The notes: generated by a model from the letters alone, not told the origin. A stretch of DNA of 8,364 nucleotides from Actinomycetes bacterium (GCA_021799915.1 JAJYZN010000006.1:21768-30131), one strand, 5' to 3'; numbered from the stretch's first letter, positions 1-7,566 are shown. Made by a program: numbers and translations.

Positions 1-197
1 ACTCGGTTGCGCTGCACGGCGTTGCCACACCGACGACCGACGGCGTACGCGACGCACAGGTCGGGTCCATCACGCCCATGGACGCTTCGGACGTAGCTCG
101 CGCTGAGCGGCCCTTGGCGCCCCCGGCCCTCAGGTCTTTTGAGCTGGTCGAAGGTCTTCCGGTCACGGATCCTTCCCACTGCCCGCGGTCCGGACAT
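1..197 (-). CDS. rnpA: Ribonuclease P protein component (5' part, cut by window start)
   Basis: Protein subunit of RNase P, which binds the catalytic RNA and helps remove 5' leaders from precursor tRNAs in the cytoplasm. Sixty-five codons are visible. After a short N-terminus comes GRIRDRKTF at residues 8-16, the usual family opening, then a basic glycine-rich stretch, and YAVGRRCGNAVQRNR at residues 51-65. The last stretch is the start of the family's RNR signature that contacts the RNA. The C-terminal part lies outside the window. The ATG at 195-197 is 7 bases after the rpmH stop. An in-frame GTG at 177-179, giving VGRIRDRKTF, would fit the family length equally well. Neither start has a convincing Shine-Dalgarno sequence, so translation may be coupled to rpmH. 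The rpmH-rnpA order divergent from dnaA is the standard arrangement near oriC. Confidence 0.92.
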   Translation of the reverse strand, partial: MSGPRAVGRIRDRKTFDQLKRPEGRGRQGPLSASYVRSVHGRDGPDLCVAYAVGRRCGNAVQRNR

Positions 198-204
198 GGC
201 ACGC

Positions 205-339
205 TCAGACCGTCAGGCGGCGGCGGCCCTTCAGCCGCCGCGACCGCAAGATCGCCCGCCCCGCCCGAGTGGACATCCGGCGCCTGAAGCCGTGGGTTTT
301 TGCCCGCTTACGCGTATTCGGCTGGTACGTTCGCTTCAC
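205..339 (-). CDS. rpmH: 50S ribosomal protein L34 (bL34)
   Basis: Small basic protein of the large ribosomal subunit. The 44-residue product begins [19 protein letters not shown] (GTG start, read as Met), continues with [10 protein letters not shown], and ends KGRRRLTV. This covers the whole bL34 family from its KRTYQPN opening to its KGR(K/R)RLT(V/A) end, at the usual length of 44-47 residues. The start is fixed by the family N-terminus and by a clear Shine-Dalgarno AAGGAAGG (minus strand, 349-356) 9 bases before the GTG. It is the first gene of a presumed rpmH-rnpA transcript reading away from dnaA. Its leader carries a strong hairpin at 379-406. Confidence 0.97.
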   Translation of the reverse strand: MKRTYQPNTRKRAKTHGFRRRMSTRAGRAILRSRRLKGRRRLTV

Positions 340-378
340 CTGGATAGGCCTTCCTTGTCATCGCTTCCTGTTCGTGGC

Positions 379-406
379 GCCCTGGCTGGGATCTTTCCCA
401 GAGGGC
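379..406 (-). promoter_or_regulatory. Hairpin in the rpmH 5' leader
   Basis: The arms are GCCCT (379-383) plus CTGGGA (386-391), and TCCCAG (396-401) plus AGGGC (402-406). They pair over 11 base pairs with a 2-base GG bulge and a TCTT/AAGA loop. On the minus strand the structure ends about 40 bases before the rpmH start, so it would lie in the untranslated leader. No T-tract follows on either strand, so it is not a typical intrinsic terminator. It could be a leader element controlling rpmH-rnpA, or have no function. Confidence 0.4.
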
Positions 407-459
407 TTCGTCGCCCGAGAGCGCTCGAACCCCTGTGCGGGTCACACCGTCAAGATTCC

Positions 460-483
460 CCCGAGAGATCGTGTCTCCTCGGG
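460..483. repeat. Inverted repeat (hairpin) between rpmH and dnaA
   Basis: CCCGAG (460-465) and AGA (466-468) pair with TCT (474-476) and CTCGGG (478-483) around a 5-base loop, with one bulged C at 477. This gives about nine base pairs. There is no adjacent T-tract on either strand. The function is unknown; it lies about 120 bases upstream of rpmH. Confidence 0.35.
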
Positions 484-711
484 TGTGCTCTCGTGGCCGC
501 CACGGCGGTACATCCGATGCTAGGCGAGATTCGCTCCGGCCACTAGTCGAGCCCCGCCGGTGGCACGGCTCACTCTCGCATCACCCCTCACAGGCATCCT
601 GTCGCCGCGAGCAGGAAGGATGAATTCCGTTCGTCTCTGGCGGGACCGGGGTGTACCGTCGCGATCCCAGACACCCCTATCGAGGCAGGCGGGGGTGATC
701 GAAAGCGGGAC

Positions 712-762
712 GGGTCCGGTCGGCGCATGGGCCCGGTCGGCGTATGGGTCTGATCGGCGGGA
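712..762. repeat. 17-bp tandem repeat, three copies, upstream of dnaA
   Basis: Copy 1 (712-728) is GGGTCCGGTCGGCGCAT and copy 2 (729-745) is GGGCCCGGTCGGCGTAT, identical at 15 of 17 positions. Copy 3 (746-762) is GGGTCTGATCGGCGGGA and matches copy 1 at about 12 positions. A fourth GGGCCCG begins at 764. The 17-base period is not a multiple of three, which fits non-coding DNA. Function is unknown; possibilities are protein-binding sites for dnaA control or slippage-generated sequence. Confidence 0.6.
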
Positions 763-776
763 CGGGCCCGCTACGC

Positions 777-802
777 GGGTGGGTCTGGGACCCGCCAAGG
801 GG
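777..802 (+). other. G-quadruplex-like G-run cluster upstream of dnaA
   Basis: G-runs at 777-779, 781-783, 787-789 and 799-802 are separated by loops of 1, 3 and 9 bases, with another GGG at 807-809. The pattern could fold as a quadruplex on the plus strand. The same bases can also form duplex hairpins, GCGGGT (775-780) with ACCCGC (790-795), or GGGTC (781-785) with GACCC (789-793). G-runs are frequent by chance at this GC content. Confidence 0.25.
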
Positions 803-856
803 TCGAGGGTGCGTGAGGACGGGAGCGGTGGTGGTGGATCCAAGGTGTTCCACACC

Positions 857-865
857 TGTGGATCA
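857..865 (-). promoter_or_regulatory. DnaA box (near-consensus) upstream of dnaA
   Basis: Reads TGATCCACA on the minus strand, one mismatch from TTATCCACA. It is also the right arm of a short inverted repeat TCCACA-CC-TGTGGA (849-862). It lies about 40 bases before the dnaA start, where binding could repress dnaA transcription. Confidence 0.5.
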
Positions 866-868
866 AGT

Positions 869-877
869 TGTGGACAA
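869..877 (-). promoter_or_regulatory. DnaA box (exact TTGTCCACA) upstream of dnaA
   Basis: Exact match to the high-GC actinobacterial consensus, read on the minus strand, 12 bases from the preceding box and 27 bases before the dnaA start. A perfect box so near the start suggests autoregulation by DnaA. It may also form part of a second origin-proximal binding cluster. Confidence 0.7.
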
Positions 878-904
878 CGACGGTTGCGTGGGGTGGAGGT
901 CCTG

Positions 905-2479
905 GTGAACGACGTCAGTGAGCTGTGGAAGCGTTGCACAGCATCCCTCCGAGAACAGGTGTCCGAGGCGACCTGGCAGGTGTGGTTGGCAGGCCTGCGT
1001 CCCGTTTCGCTGACTGCCGACGTGATGGTCCTGGGAGTGCCCAATTCGGTTGTCCACAAGCGGGTCGAGAGCCGTTTCCTCCCCTTGATCCAAGAGACGC
1101 TGACCACCGCGGCAGGACGTCCCATCACCGCGCAGCTCCGCCTCGCCGATCCTGCAGATGTCCTCAGAGACCGTCCGACAGCCCGCGACCGCGACCGCGA
1201 CCTCCTCGCCAACGACGAGCCCGCCGCCGGTACCACCAATGTCGGCTCCACCGGCTCCAACAACTCCACCGCCGCCGGCAACTCCCACGGCGCCGGCGCC
1301 AACTCCCACGCTGCCGGCGGAGCCGCATCTCTTCACGCGTCGACCTCCTCTCCCCACCTGGCCGCCACACGAGCACGAACGGGGACACGAACAGACAAGG
1401 GGAAGGGGACGCGCGCATCGTCAGGGACCACCCCTTCCTCGGAGACCCCGACGGTGGCGCTCGATCGCCGTTTCACGTTCGAGACGTTCGTCACGGCGTC
1501 GTCGAACCGCCTCGCTCACGCTGCGGCCCAGGCTGTGGCGGAGACCCCGGGACGCTCCTACAACCCTCTATTCATCTACGGTGACTCGGGTCTCGGCAAG
1601 ACCCATTTGCTCCACGCCATCGGCAACTACGTCCACGACAATTTCCCAGGTCAGCACGTTCTCTACGTAACCACCGAGACCTTCATGAACGACTTCGTCG
1701 ACTCGCTCCGGATGTCGACCACGATCGCCTTCAAACGCCGCTACCGGGTGTGCGACGTCCTCCTGATCGACGACGTGCAGTTCATGGAGAACAAAGAGGG
1801 CCTCCAGGAAGAGTTCTTCCACACGTACAACGATCTCCACGGTGCCGGCAAGCAGATCGTCCTGACCTCGGACCGACCCCCCAAATCCATCGAGACTCTC
1901 GAAGAGCGCTTGCGGAGCCGGTTCCTCTCCGGCCTCATCACCGAAGTCGACCCTCCCGACATCGAGACCCGCTTGGCCATCCTCCACTCCAAAGCCGAGG
2001 CAGATCATGAGGTGATTGGAGACGACGTCCTCGAGTTCATCGCCACCCACGTCACGAGCAACATCCGGGAGCTCGAAGGAGCACTGATCCGGGTCACCGC
2101 GTTCGCCAGCCTTACGCACGAACCGATCACGCTCGAGCTTGCCGAACGAGTCCTGTCTGACATCGTCGACGCAGGTGAACCTCGGCGGATCACGCCGCAG
2201 ATGATTCTCGAAGCCACGGCCACCAGCTACGGTTTCACCATCGACGCCATCTGCGGCCCGAGTCGCACCAGGCCGTTGGTCACCGCCCGCCAAGTGGCGA
2301 TGTACCTGGTCAGGAACCTGACCGACTACAGCTACCCGGCAATCGCCCGTGTGTTCGGCGGAAGGGACCACACCACCGTGATCCATGCCGTCGACAAGAT
2401 CTCCAAACAGATGAAGGAACGGCCGCAGATCTACCAGCAGGTGACTGATCTCACGGTGCACATAAAGAGCGGCTGTTGA
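905..2479 (+). CDS. dnaA: Chromosomal replication initiator protein DnaA
   Basis: AAA+ ATPase that binds DnaA boxes, melts oriC and recruits the replicative helicase. The product has 524 residues. Domain I (about 1-80) opens VNDVSELWKRC and has the TWQVWLAGL stretch of the helicase/DnaA interaction fold. Domain II (about 81-185) is a long low-complexity Ser/Thr/Ala/Gly/Asn linker. Domain III begins near LDRRFTFETF (residue 186), with Walker A GDSGLGKT (226-233), Walker B LLIDD (286-290) and the arginine-finger region LRSRF. Domain IV carries the box-recognition signature GGRDHTTVIHA (485-495). The GTG at 905 is chosen because GGAGGT (895-900) lies just upstream and the protein then starts at the family N-terminus; the frame stays open back to 560 without homology. 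DnaA boxes at 857-877 suggest autoregulation. An exact box also lies inside the gene. Confidence 0.98.
   Translation: MNDVSELWKRCTASLREQVSEATWQVWLAGLRPVSLTADVMVLGVPNSVVHKRVESRFLPLIQETLTTAAGRPITAQLRLADPADVLRDRPTARDRDRDLLANDEPAAGTTNVGSTGSNNSTAAGNSHGAGANSHAAGGAASLHASTSSPHLAATRARTGTRTDKGKGTRASSGTTPSSETPTVALDRRFTFETFVTASSNRLAHAAAQAVAETPGRSYNPLFIYGDSGLGKTHLLHAIGNYVHDNFPGQHVLYVTTETFMNDFVDSLRMSTTIAFKRRYRVCDVLLIDDVQFMENKEGLQEEFFHTYNDLHGAGKQIVLTSDRPPKSIETLEERLRSRFLSGLITEVDPPDIETRLAILHSKAEADHEVIGDDVLEFIATHVTSNIRELEGALIRVTAFASLTHEPITLELAERVLSDIVDAGEPRRITPQMILEATATSYGFTIDAICGPSRTRPLVTARQVAMYLVRNLTDYSYPAIARVFGGRDHTTVIHAVDKISKQMKERPQIYQQVTDLTVHIKSGC
1050..1058 (+). promoter_or_regulatory. Exact DnaA box inside dnaA
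   Basis: TTGTCCACA, an exact consensus match, falls in the domain I coding sequence where it spells part of SVVHK. It may bind DnaA as an extension of the upstream cluster. It may equally be chance, since the codons are ordinary for this protein. Confidence 0.35.
1262..1321 (+). repeat. In-frame minisatellite in the DnaA linker
   Basis: Three consecutive units start AACTCC: 1262-1279 (18 bases), 1280-1300 (21 bases) and 1301-1321 (21 bases). They encode NSTAAG, NSHGAGA and NSHAAGG at residues 120-139. Unit lengths are multiples of three, so copy-number change would keep the frame. Domain II is known to be variable in length between species, and this shows one route for its growth. Confidence 0.6.
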
Positions 2480-2482
2480 CAA
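2474..2482 (-). promoter_or_regulatory. DnaA box 1 of oriC (overlaps dnaA stop)
   Basis: Reads TTGTCAACA on the minus strand, one mismatch from TTGTCCACA. It covers the TGA stop codon of dnaA. The mismatch is in the core, so it is a weaker candidate. Confidence 0.4.
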
Positions 2483-2567
2483 GGATGGCCACTCAAGCCG
2501 CTTCGTCCACGCCCAGGCACCCCGATCGACCTCGGTTCTCCCTTTGGGGACGAAGGTCTGCGTATTC

Positions 2568-2576
2568 TGTGGACAT
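2568..2576 (-). promoter_or_regulatory. DnaA box 2 of oriC
   Basis: Reads ATGTCCACA on the minus strand, with only the first base off consensus. With the next box it forms an inverted pair, TGTGGA and TCCACA separated by 14 bases. Confidence 0.65.
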
Positions 2577-2584
2577 GTGTGCAG

Positions 2585-2593
2585 TTCTCCACA
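2585..2593 (+). promoter_or_regulatory. DnaA box 3 of oriC
   Basis: TTCTCCACA, one mismatch from TTGTCCACA, facing box 2 in opposite orientation. The same variant recurs at 2691-2699, so it may be the local sub-consensus. Confidence 0.65.
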
Positions 2594-2649
2594 GTGCCAA
2601 CCGCAGCAGAGCTACCGGGCTCGTTACCTTCCACCACGCCGATGACGAC

Positions 2650-2658
2650 TGTGGACGA
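2650..2658 (-). promoter_or_regulatory. DnaA box 4 of oriC
   Basis: Reads TCGTCCACA on the minus strand, one mismatch from consensus at position 2, with the TCCACA core intact. Confidence 0.6.
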
Positions 2659-2690
2659 GATGACGTCGTCTGACCTGCCGGAAAGAAGTC

Positions 2691-2717
2691 TTCTCCACAA
2701 TCCACACCACTACTACC
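2691..2717 (+). promoter_or_regulatory. Double DnaA box plus CTACTA tract: candidate unwinding start
   Basis: TTCTCCACA (2691-2699) is followed at once by ATCCACA, so two TCCACA cores (2694-2699 and 2701-2706) sit 7 bases apart in tandem. Three bases later comes CTACTA (2710-2715), whose complement reads GAT-GAT in the 3'-5' direction. The order is box, short spacer, DnaA-trio-like triplets, then AT-rich DNA. That matches the basal unwinding module known from Bacillus subtilis and proposed to be widespread. Assignment here is by pattern only. Confidence 0.5.
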
Positions 2718-2749
2718 GATAGAAGAGAATTCAATTCCCCTTCTCTATC
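2718..2749. repeat. AT-rich imperfect palindrome, likely DNA unwinding element
   Basis: GATAGA (2718-2723) pairs with TCTATC (2744-2749), and the interior is near-symmetric around AATTCAATT (2728-2736), including GAATTC. This is the most AT-rich stretch I notice in the dnaA-dnaN gap and lies just past the double box and CTACTA tract. That is where strand opening would be expected. It could also fold in the dnaN leader RNA. Confidence 0.5.
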
Positions 2750-2786
2750 TCCAGTCTGTGCGAACTGAGCGAAAGGATCTGTACCC

Positions 2787-3920
2787 GTGAAATTCCGTGC
2801 CGAACGGGACTCGTTCGTAGAGGTGCTCTCGTCGGCGGCTCGAGCGGTAGGGGGCCGGGGGTTGTCGGCGGCGGTCCTCTCGGGCTTGCTCCTCGAATGC
2901 CAAGGCAACCAACTCGTCGTCACCGGGACCGACCTCGACCTGACCATCCGCGTGGAGCACGAGGTGATCGGAGTGGAGGACGGGAGATGTGTCGTTCCAG
3001 CTCGGCTCACCGCGGACATCTCTCGCAGCTTGGAGCCAGGTGCAGTGACCCTGGAAGGAGACGACGAGAAGATCGAGATCTCCGCGGCGAGGTCGCAGTT
3101 CAGCCTTCGCGCCTACCAAGTCGTGGAGTACCCGGTGATCTCGATGGCCGACGACGTGTCATTCGTCCTCCCCGGGAAGCTCATTGCAGAAGGTTTGCGC
3201 CAAGTTGTACGCGCCGCGTCAAGTGACGACGCTCGGCCACTGCTCACCGGGGTGTTGTTCACTCACCACCAAGGTGCGATCCGCATGGTGGCGACCGACT
3301 CCTACCGGTTGGCACTCCGGGACATGCCCGAAGTGAAGGGCCTTGGTGACGACCAGGACGTCCTGGTGCCCGCGCGTGCGTTGGCCGAGCTCCAGCGCTT
3401 GGCGTCCACGGGGTCGACGGGTGCCAGCGGCAACGAGCAGCCCGGCGGGCACGACATCGGCGTCGTACCCGGACAGAATGACATCACGTTCATCCGAGGA
3501 CCGGTCAAGATCAGCAGCCGCCTGCTCGACGGCCAGTACCCCGACTACCGCCAGCTCATCCCCGATCACTATCCCAACCGTCTCCATCTGGGAAAAGAGT
3601 CATTTCTCGCGGCGCTGCGCCGTGTTCGGCTCCTCGTCCGAGACAACACGACCCCCGTGCGGCTCTCGATGCGGTCGGGTGGCGTGGACATGACCGTGGT
3701 CTCCCAAGAGGTCGGCGACGCGAGCGAGACTGTCGACGGCGACTTCACCGGCGAGGATCTGGAGATCGCGTTCAACCCCGCGTACCTGATCGACGGCGTG
3801 GACGCGGTCGTGGGAGACGAGGTGATCATCGAGACCGCCGATGCGTCCAAACCGGCGACCGTGCGCTCGGCCGAAGAGGACGACTTTCGCTACCTGCTGA
3901 TGCCAGTCCGGGTGTCATGA
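2787..3920 (+). CDS. dnaN: DNA polymerase III beta subunit (sliding clamp)
   Basis: Ring-shaped homodimeric clamp that holds the replicative polymerase and many repair enzymes on DNA. The product has 377 residues, a normal length for three clamp folds (about 1-120, 128-250 and 255-377). It opens MKFRAERDSFVEVLSSAARAV (first codon GTG). Family landmarks are RPLLTGVLF, ATDSYRLA (169-176), YPDYRQLIP (251-259) and the terminal YLLMPVRVS. These latter stretches line the peptide-binding cleft region and C-terminus. The GTG start is supported by AAAGGA (2772-2777) 9 bases upstream and by the exact family N-terminus. A Gly/Ser/Thr-rich loop (STGSTGASGNEQPGG) lies in the middle domain and looks like a small surface insertion. 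The gene begins just after the candidate unwinding element, so its leader may contain origin sequence. Confidence 0.98.
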   Translation: MKFRAERDSFVEVLSSAARAVGGRGLSAAVLSGLLLECQGNQLVVTGTDLDLTIRVEHEVIGVEDGRCVVPARLTADISRSLEPGAVTLEGDDEKIEISAARSQFSLRAYQVVEYPVISMADDVSFVLPGKLIAEGLRQVVRAASSDDARPLLTGVLFTHHQGAIRMVATDSYRLALRDMPEVKGLGDDQDVLVPARALAELQRLASTGSTGASGNEQPGGHDIGVVPGQNDITFIRGPVKISSRLLDGQYPDYRQLIPDHYPNRLHLGKESFLAALRRVRLLVRDNTTPVRLSMRSGGVDMTVVSQEVGDASETVDGDFTGEDLEIAFNPAYLIDGVDAVVGDEVIIETADASKPATVRSAEEDDFRYLLMPVRVS

Positions 3921-3964
3921 CCCGGCGTGCGTGACCCGGCCGGCATCCACCTCAGCGCAGCACC

Positions 3965-5113
3965 GTGAACCTGGTCTGGATCACTCTCGCCGACTTTCGC
4001 TCTTTCTCCAGCGCCGAGTTGCGCCCCAGCCCAGAAGGGGTCACGGCCATCACCGGTGCCAACGGCACCGGCAAGACCACGCTGCTCGAAGCAGTCGCCT
4101 ACCTGGGAGCCCAGCGGTCGTTTCGCAACGCCGCACGCGAGCACCTCGTGCGCACGGGCACCGCCCAAGCCCTCCTACGGGCCGAGCTGGAGCGGGAAGG
4201 GTCGACCACCCTGGTCGAAGCGCTCCTCCCGATCACCGGTCGACCGAAGACCCAAGTGAACCGGCAGGTAGCCCGCACCCGGCGGGAGCTGGCCGCAGCA
4301 GTCCCCTTCACCGCGTTCACCCCTGACGATGTCGGGATCGTACAGGGTCCCCCCGCAGGCCGGCGAGAGCTCCTCGACGACCTGCTCCACCTGATCGACC
4401 CGCAAGGAGCGCGGGCGATCGAAGACACCGAGAGGGCTCTGCGCCAGCGCGCCGCGCTCCTCCGTCAGGCCGGCGGGCACCTCACGGCCGAGGTGGTGAC
4501 GACGTTGGAGGTATGGGACAGCCGTCTCGCCGAGGCAGGCACCGCGCTGGCCAACGCACGGGAGGCGGCCACCGGCATGCTCCGCCCCCTGGTCGCCGAG
4601 ACGTACGCAGCCCTGGCGGGTCGCGGCTCCTCCCAGTCGCCGAGTGCGGTGGGCGTCGAGATCTCCTACCGCCGGTCGTGGTCCGAGGACCTCCTCGACG
4701 CCCTCGCTACGTCGAGATCCGAGGACGCGCGTCGGGCGGCGACCACCGTCGGCCCACACCACGACGACCTGGCTATCGTCCTCGACCACCGCGACGCTCG
4801 GTACCAGGGTTCGCAAGGAGAGCAGCGATGCCTCGCGCTCGCGCTGCGCCTGGCGGGGCACCACCTGGTGACCGAGATCGCGGGCACCGCGCCGATCCTC
4901 CTGCTCGACGACGTGTTCTCCGAGCTCGACCCCGATCGAGCCAGGGCCCTGGTCCGCGCTCTGCCGGCGGGTCAGGCGCTGCTCACGACGGCGGCCGAGC
5001 TCCCGAGCGGGCTCGAGGTGGCCGAGGTAGTCGACATCGGGAAGCTGGCAGGGGCGTCCGTGAGCTGCGCCGCAGCTCACGAGCTGCCCGGCCGGATCGA
5101 GACAGCGCGGTGA
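3965..5113 (+). CDS. recF: DNA replication and repair protein RecF
   Basis: SMC/ABC-type ATPase of the RecFOR gap-repair pathway, which helps load RecA at single-strand gaps and stalled forks. The product has 382 residues. It has the family opening WITLADFRSF, Walker A GANGTGKT (31-38), the ABC-type signature GSQGEQRCLALALRLA (from residue 282) and Walker B LLLDDVFSELD (residues 312-322). Length and motif order are normal for RecF. The GTG at 3965 gives the usual N-terminus but has no visible Shine-Dalgarno. The gene follows dnaN by 44 bases without an obvious terminator, so it is probably co-transcribed. No gnd gene lies between dnaN and recF, unlike in Streptomyces. The stop overlaps the dciA start. 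Confidence 0.97.
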   Translation: MNLVWITLADFRSFSSAELRPSPEGVTAITGANGTGKTTLLEAVAYLGAQRSFRNAAREHLVRTGTAQALLRAELEREGSTTLVEALLPITGRPKTQVNRQVARTRRELAAAVPFTAFTPDDVGIVQGPPAGRRELLDDLLHLIDPQGARAIEDTERALRQRAALLRQAGGHLTAEVVTTLEVWDSRLAEAGTALANAREAATGMLRPLVAETYAALAGRGSSQSPSAVGVEISYRRSWSEDLLDALATSRSEDARRAATTVGPHHDDLAIVLDHRDARYQGSQGEQRCLALALRLAGHHLVTEIAGTAPILLLDDVFSELDPDRARALVRALPAGQALLTTAAELPSGLEVAEVVDIGKLAGASVSCAAAHELPGRIETAR

Positions 5114-5490
5114 ACCCCTCGCCGCCCAACCCGAGGCGACGTCGCCGCCCGCCCGGAATCGATCCAGGGCCGCGACCGCTGCGCGAGGTGATCGAGGGAG
5201 CCGTCGAACGGCTGGGTCCCCACCACGGCGGGCGGTCTCCGCGGGTCCTCGCGCTGGCGGAGGTGGTGTCGCACTGGGAGGAGATCGCAGGACCCGGGCT
5301 CGCCCCTCACGTGCGGCCACTGAAGCTCGAAGGCAGCACGCTCGTCGTGGCGGCCGACCACTCGGCCCGAGCCACGCAGGTACGCCTCCTCGGCGCCGAG
5401 CTCATCGGACGTCTCAGACAGGCGACCGGCGAGGCGGGCGAGGAGGTCGTCGTCGACGAGGTTCGCGTGGTCGTACGCCCGCCCTCGTGA
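5110..5490 (+). CDS. dciA: DUF721 protein, probable DciA replicative-helicase operator
   Basis: The product has 126 residues. A basic proline-rich tail (PRRRRRPPG, about 8-16) precedes a DUF721 core from about residue 24. The core holds HWEEIAGPGLAPHVRPLKL (W56), then GSTLVVAADHSARATQVRLL, the family's tryptophan/glycine turn, strand and helix pattern. DUF721 proteins have been described as DciA, the helicase operator in bacteria that lack a DnaC- or DnaI-type loader, and the gene commonly sits between recF and gyrB in actinobacteria. The GTG start overlaps the recF stop as GTGA, indicating translational coupling. Function is inferred from the family and position. The N-terminal tail is poorly conserved in general, so the exact start could shift. 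Confidence 0.88.
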   Translation: MNPSPPNPRRRRRPPGIDPGPRPLREVIEGAVERLGPHHGGRSPRVLALAEVVSHWEEIAGPGLAPHVRPLKLEGSTLVVAADHSARATQVRLLGAELIGRLRQATGEAGEEVVVDEVRVVVRPPS

Positions 5491-5527
5491 GGCCGCAGCG
5501 TCGGCGTATCGCAGTGGCCCGGTCGGG

Positions 5528-5533
5528 TAGAAT
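5528..5533 (+). promoter_or_regulatory. Possible gyrB promoter -10 element
   Basis: TAGAAT differs from TATAAT at one base and lies in the 153-base dciA-gyrB gap, about 110 bases before gyrB. I see no good -35 hexamer 16-18 bases upstream, which is common in high-GC actinobacteria but weakens the call. It would let gyrB-gyrA be expressed apart from dnaN-recF-dciA. Confidence 0.4.
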
Positions 5534-5589
5534 GAGCCGTCCGCACCGGAGAGATGGCCAGGTCTTGGATCGGGACCCCGGAGCGCACT

Positions 5590-5640
5590 GTGAACAGAGA
5601 TCGCGAAGGGACGCGCCCGTGCGGCAGACGATGGTGGTGA
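5590..5640 (+). CDS. Possible 16-codon leader peptide before gyrB
   Basis: Starts at GTG with GGAG (5580-5583) 6 bases upstream and encodes VNRDREGTRPCGRRWW. Its stop ends 3 bases before the gyrB GTG at 5644. gyrB itself has only a weak ribosome-binding site, so ribosomes finishing this frame could reinitiate at gyrB. The peptide matches nothing I recognise, and an open frame this short can easily arise by chance in GC-rich DNA. Confidence 0.22.
   Translation: MNRDREGTRPCGRRWW

Positions 5641-7566
<1,926 letters not shown>

Larger units (their letters stand above)
340..904. other. Divergent rpmH/dnaA intergenic region
   Basis: About 565 bases with no convincing gene. The dnaA reading frame stays open back to 560, but the translation there is Arg/Gly/Ser-rich and unlike any DnaA N-terminus. 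The region must hold promoters for both rpmH (minus) and dnaA (plus). I found no hexamer pair with good spacing for either, so their positions are unassigned. It does hold two hairpins near rpmH, an inverted pair GGGGTGT (648-654) / ACACCCC (671-677), a 17-bp tandem repeat, a G-run cluster, and DnaA boxes within 50 bases of the dnaA start. Confidence 0.8.
2474..2749. other. oriC: Candidate chromosomal origin of replication (oriC)
   Basis: The dnaA-dnaN gap holds five sequences one mismatch from TTGTCCACA: 2474-2482 (-), 2568-2576 (-), 2585-2593 (+), 2650-2658 (-) and 2691-2699 (+). Weaker two-mismatch sites lie at 2503-2511 (+) and 2698-2706 (+). The dnaN-proximal end is locally AT-rich and palindromic. 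In many actinobacteria oriC lies in exactly this gap. No gene in the gap is convincing, and its short open frames look random. The call rests on box clustering and position. No strand-composition analysis was possible. Confidence 0.85.

Noticed and set aside
78..546. Plus-strand frames across 78-546
   Set aside because: They lie opposite rnpA and rpmH, whose minus-strand products match known families over their length.
560..904. Upstream extension of the dnaA frame to an ATG at 560, giving a 639-residue protein
   Set aside because: The added residues have no DnaA-like content, overlap repeats and DnaA boxes, and the GTG at 905 has a good ribosome-binding site and the family N-terminus.
520..1357. 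Long minus-strand frames opposite dnaA, including a Gly/Val-rich one
   Set aside because: They are complements of the GC-rich dnaA linker and leader, with skewed low-complexity composition and no recognisable domain.
2476..2705. Small frames on both strands in the dnaA-dnaN gap
   Set aside because: They overlap the DnaA boxes and unwinding element, lack ribosome-binding sites and resemble no family.
3918..3940. Direct repeat TGACCCGGC at 3918-3926 and 3932-3940 around the dnaN stop
   Set aside because: Nine bases, two copies, in GC-rich DNA; likely chance and without associated structure.
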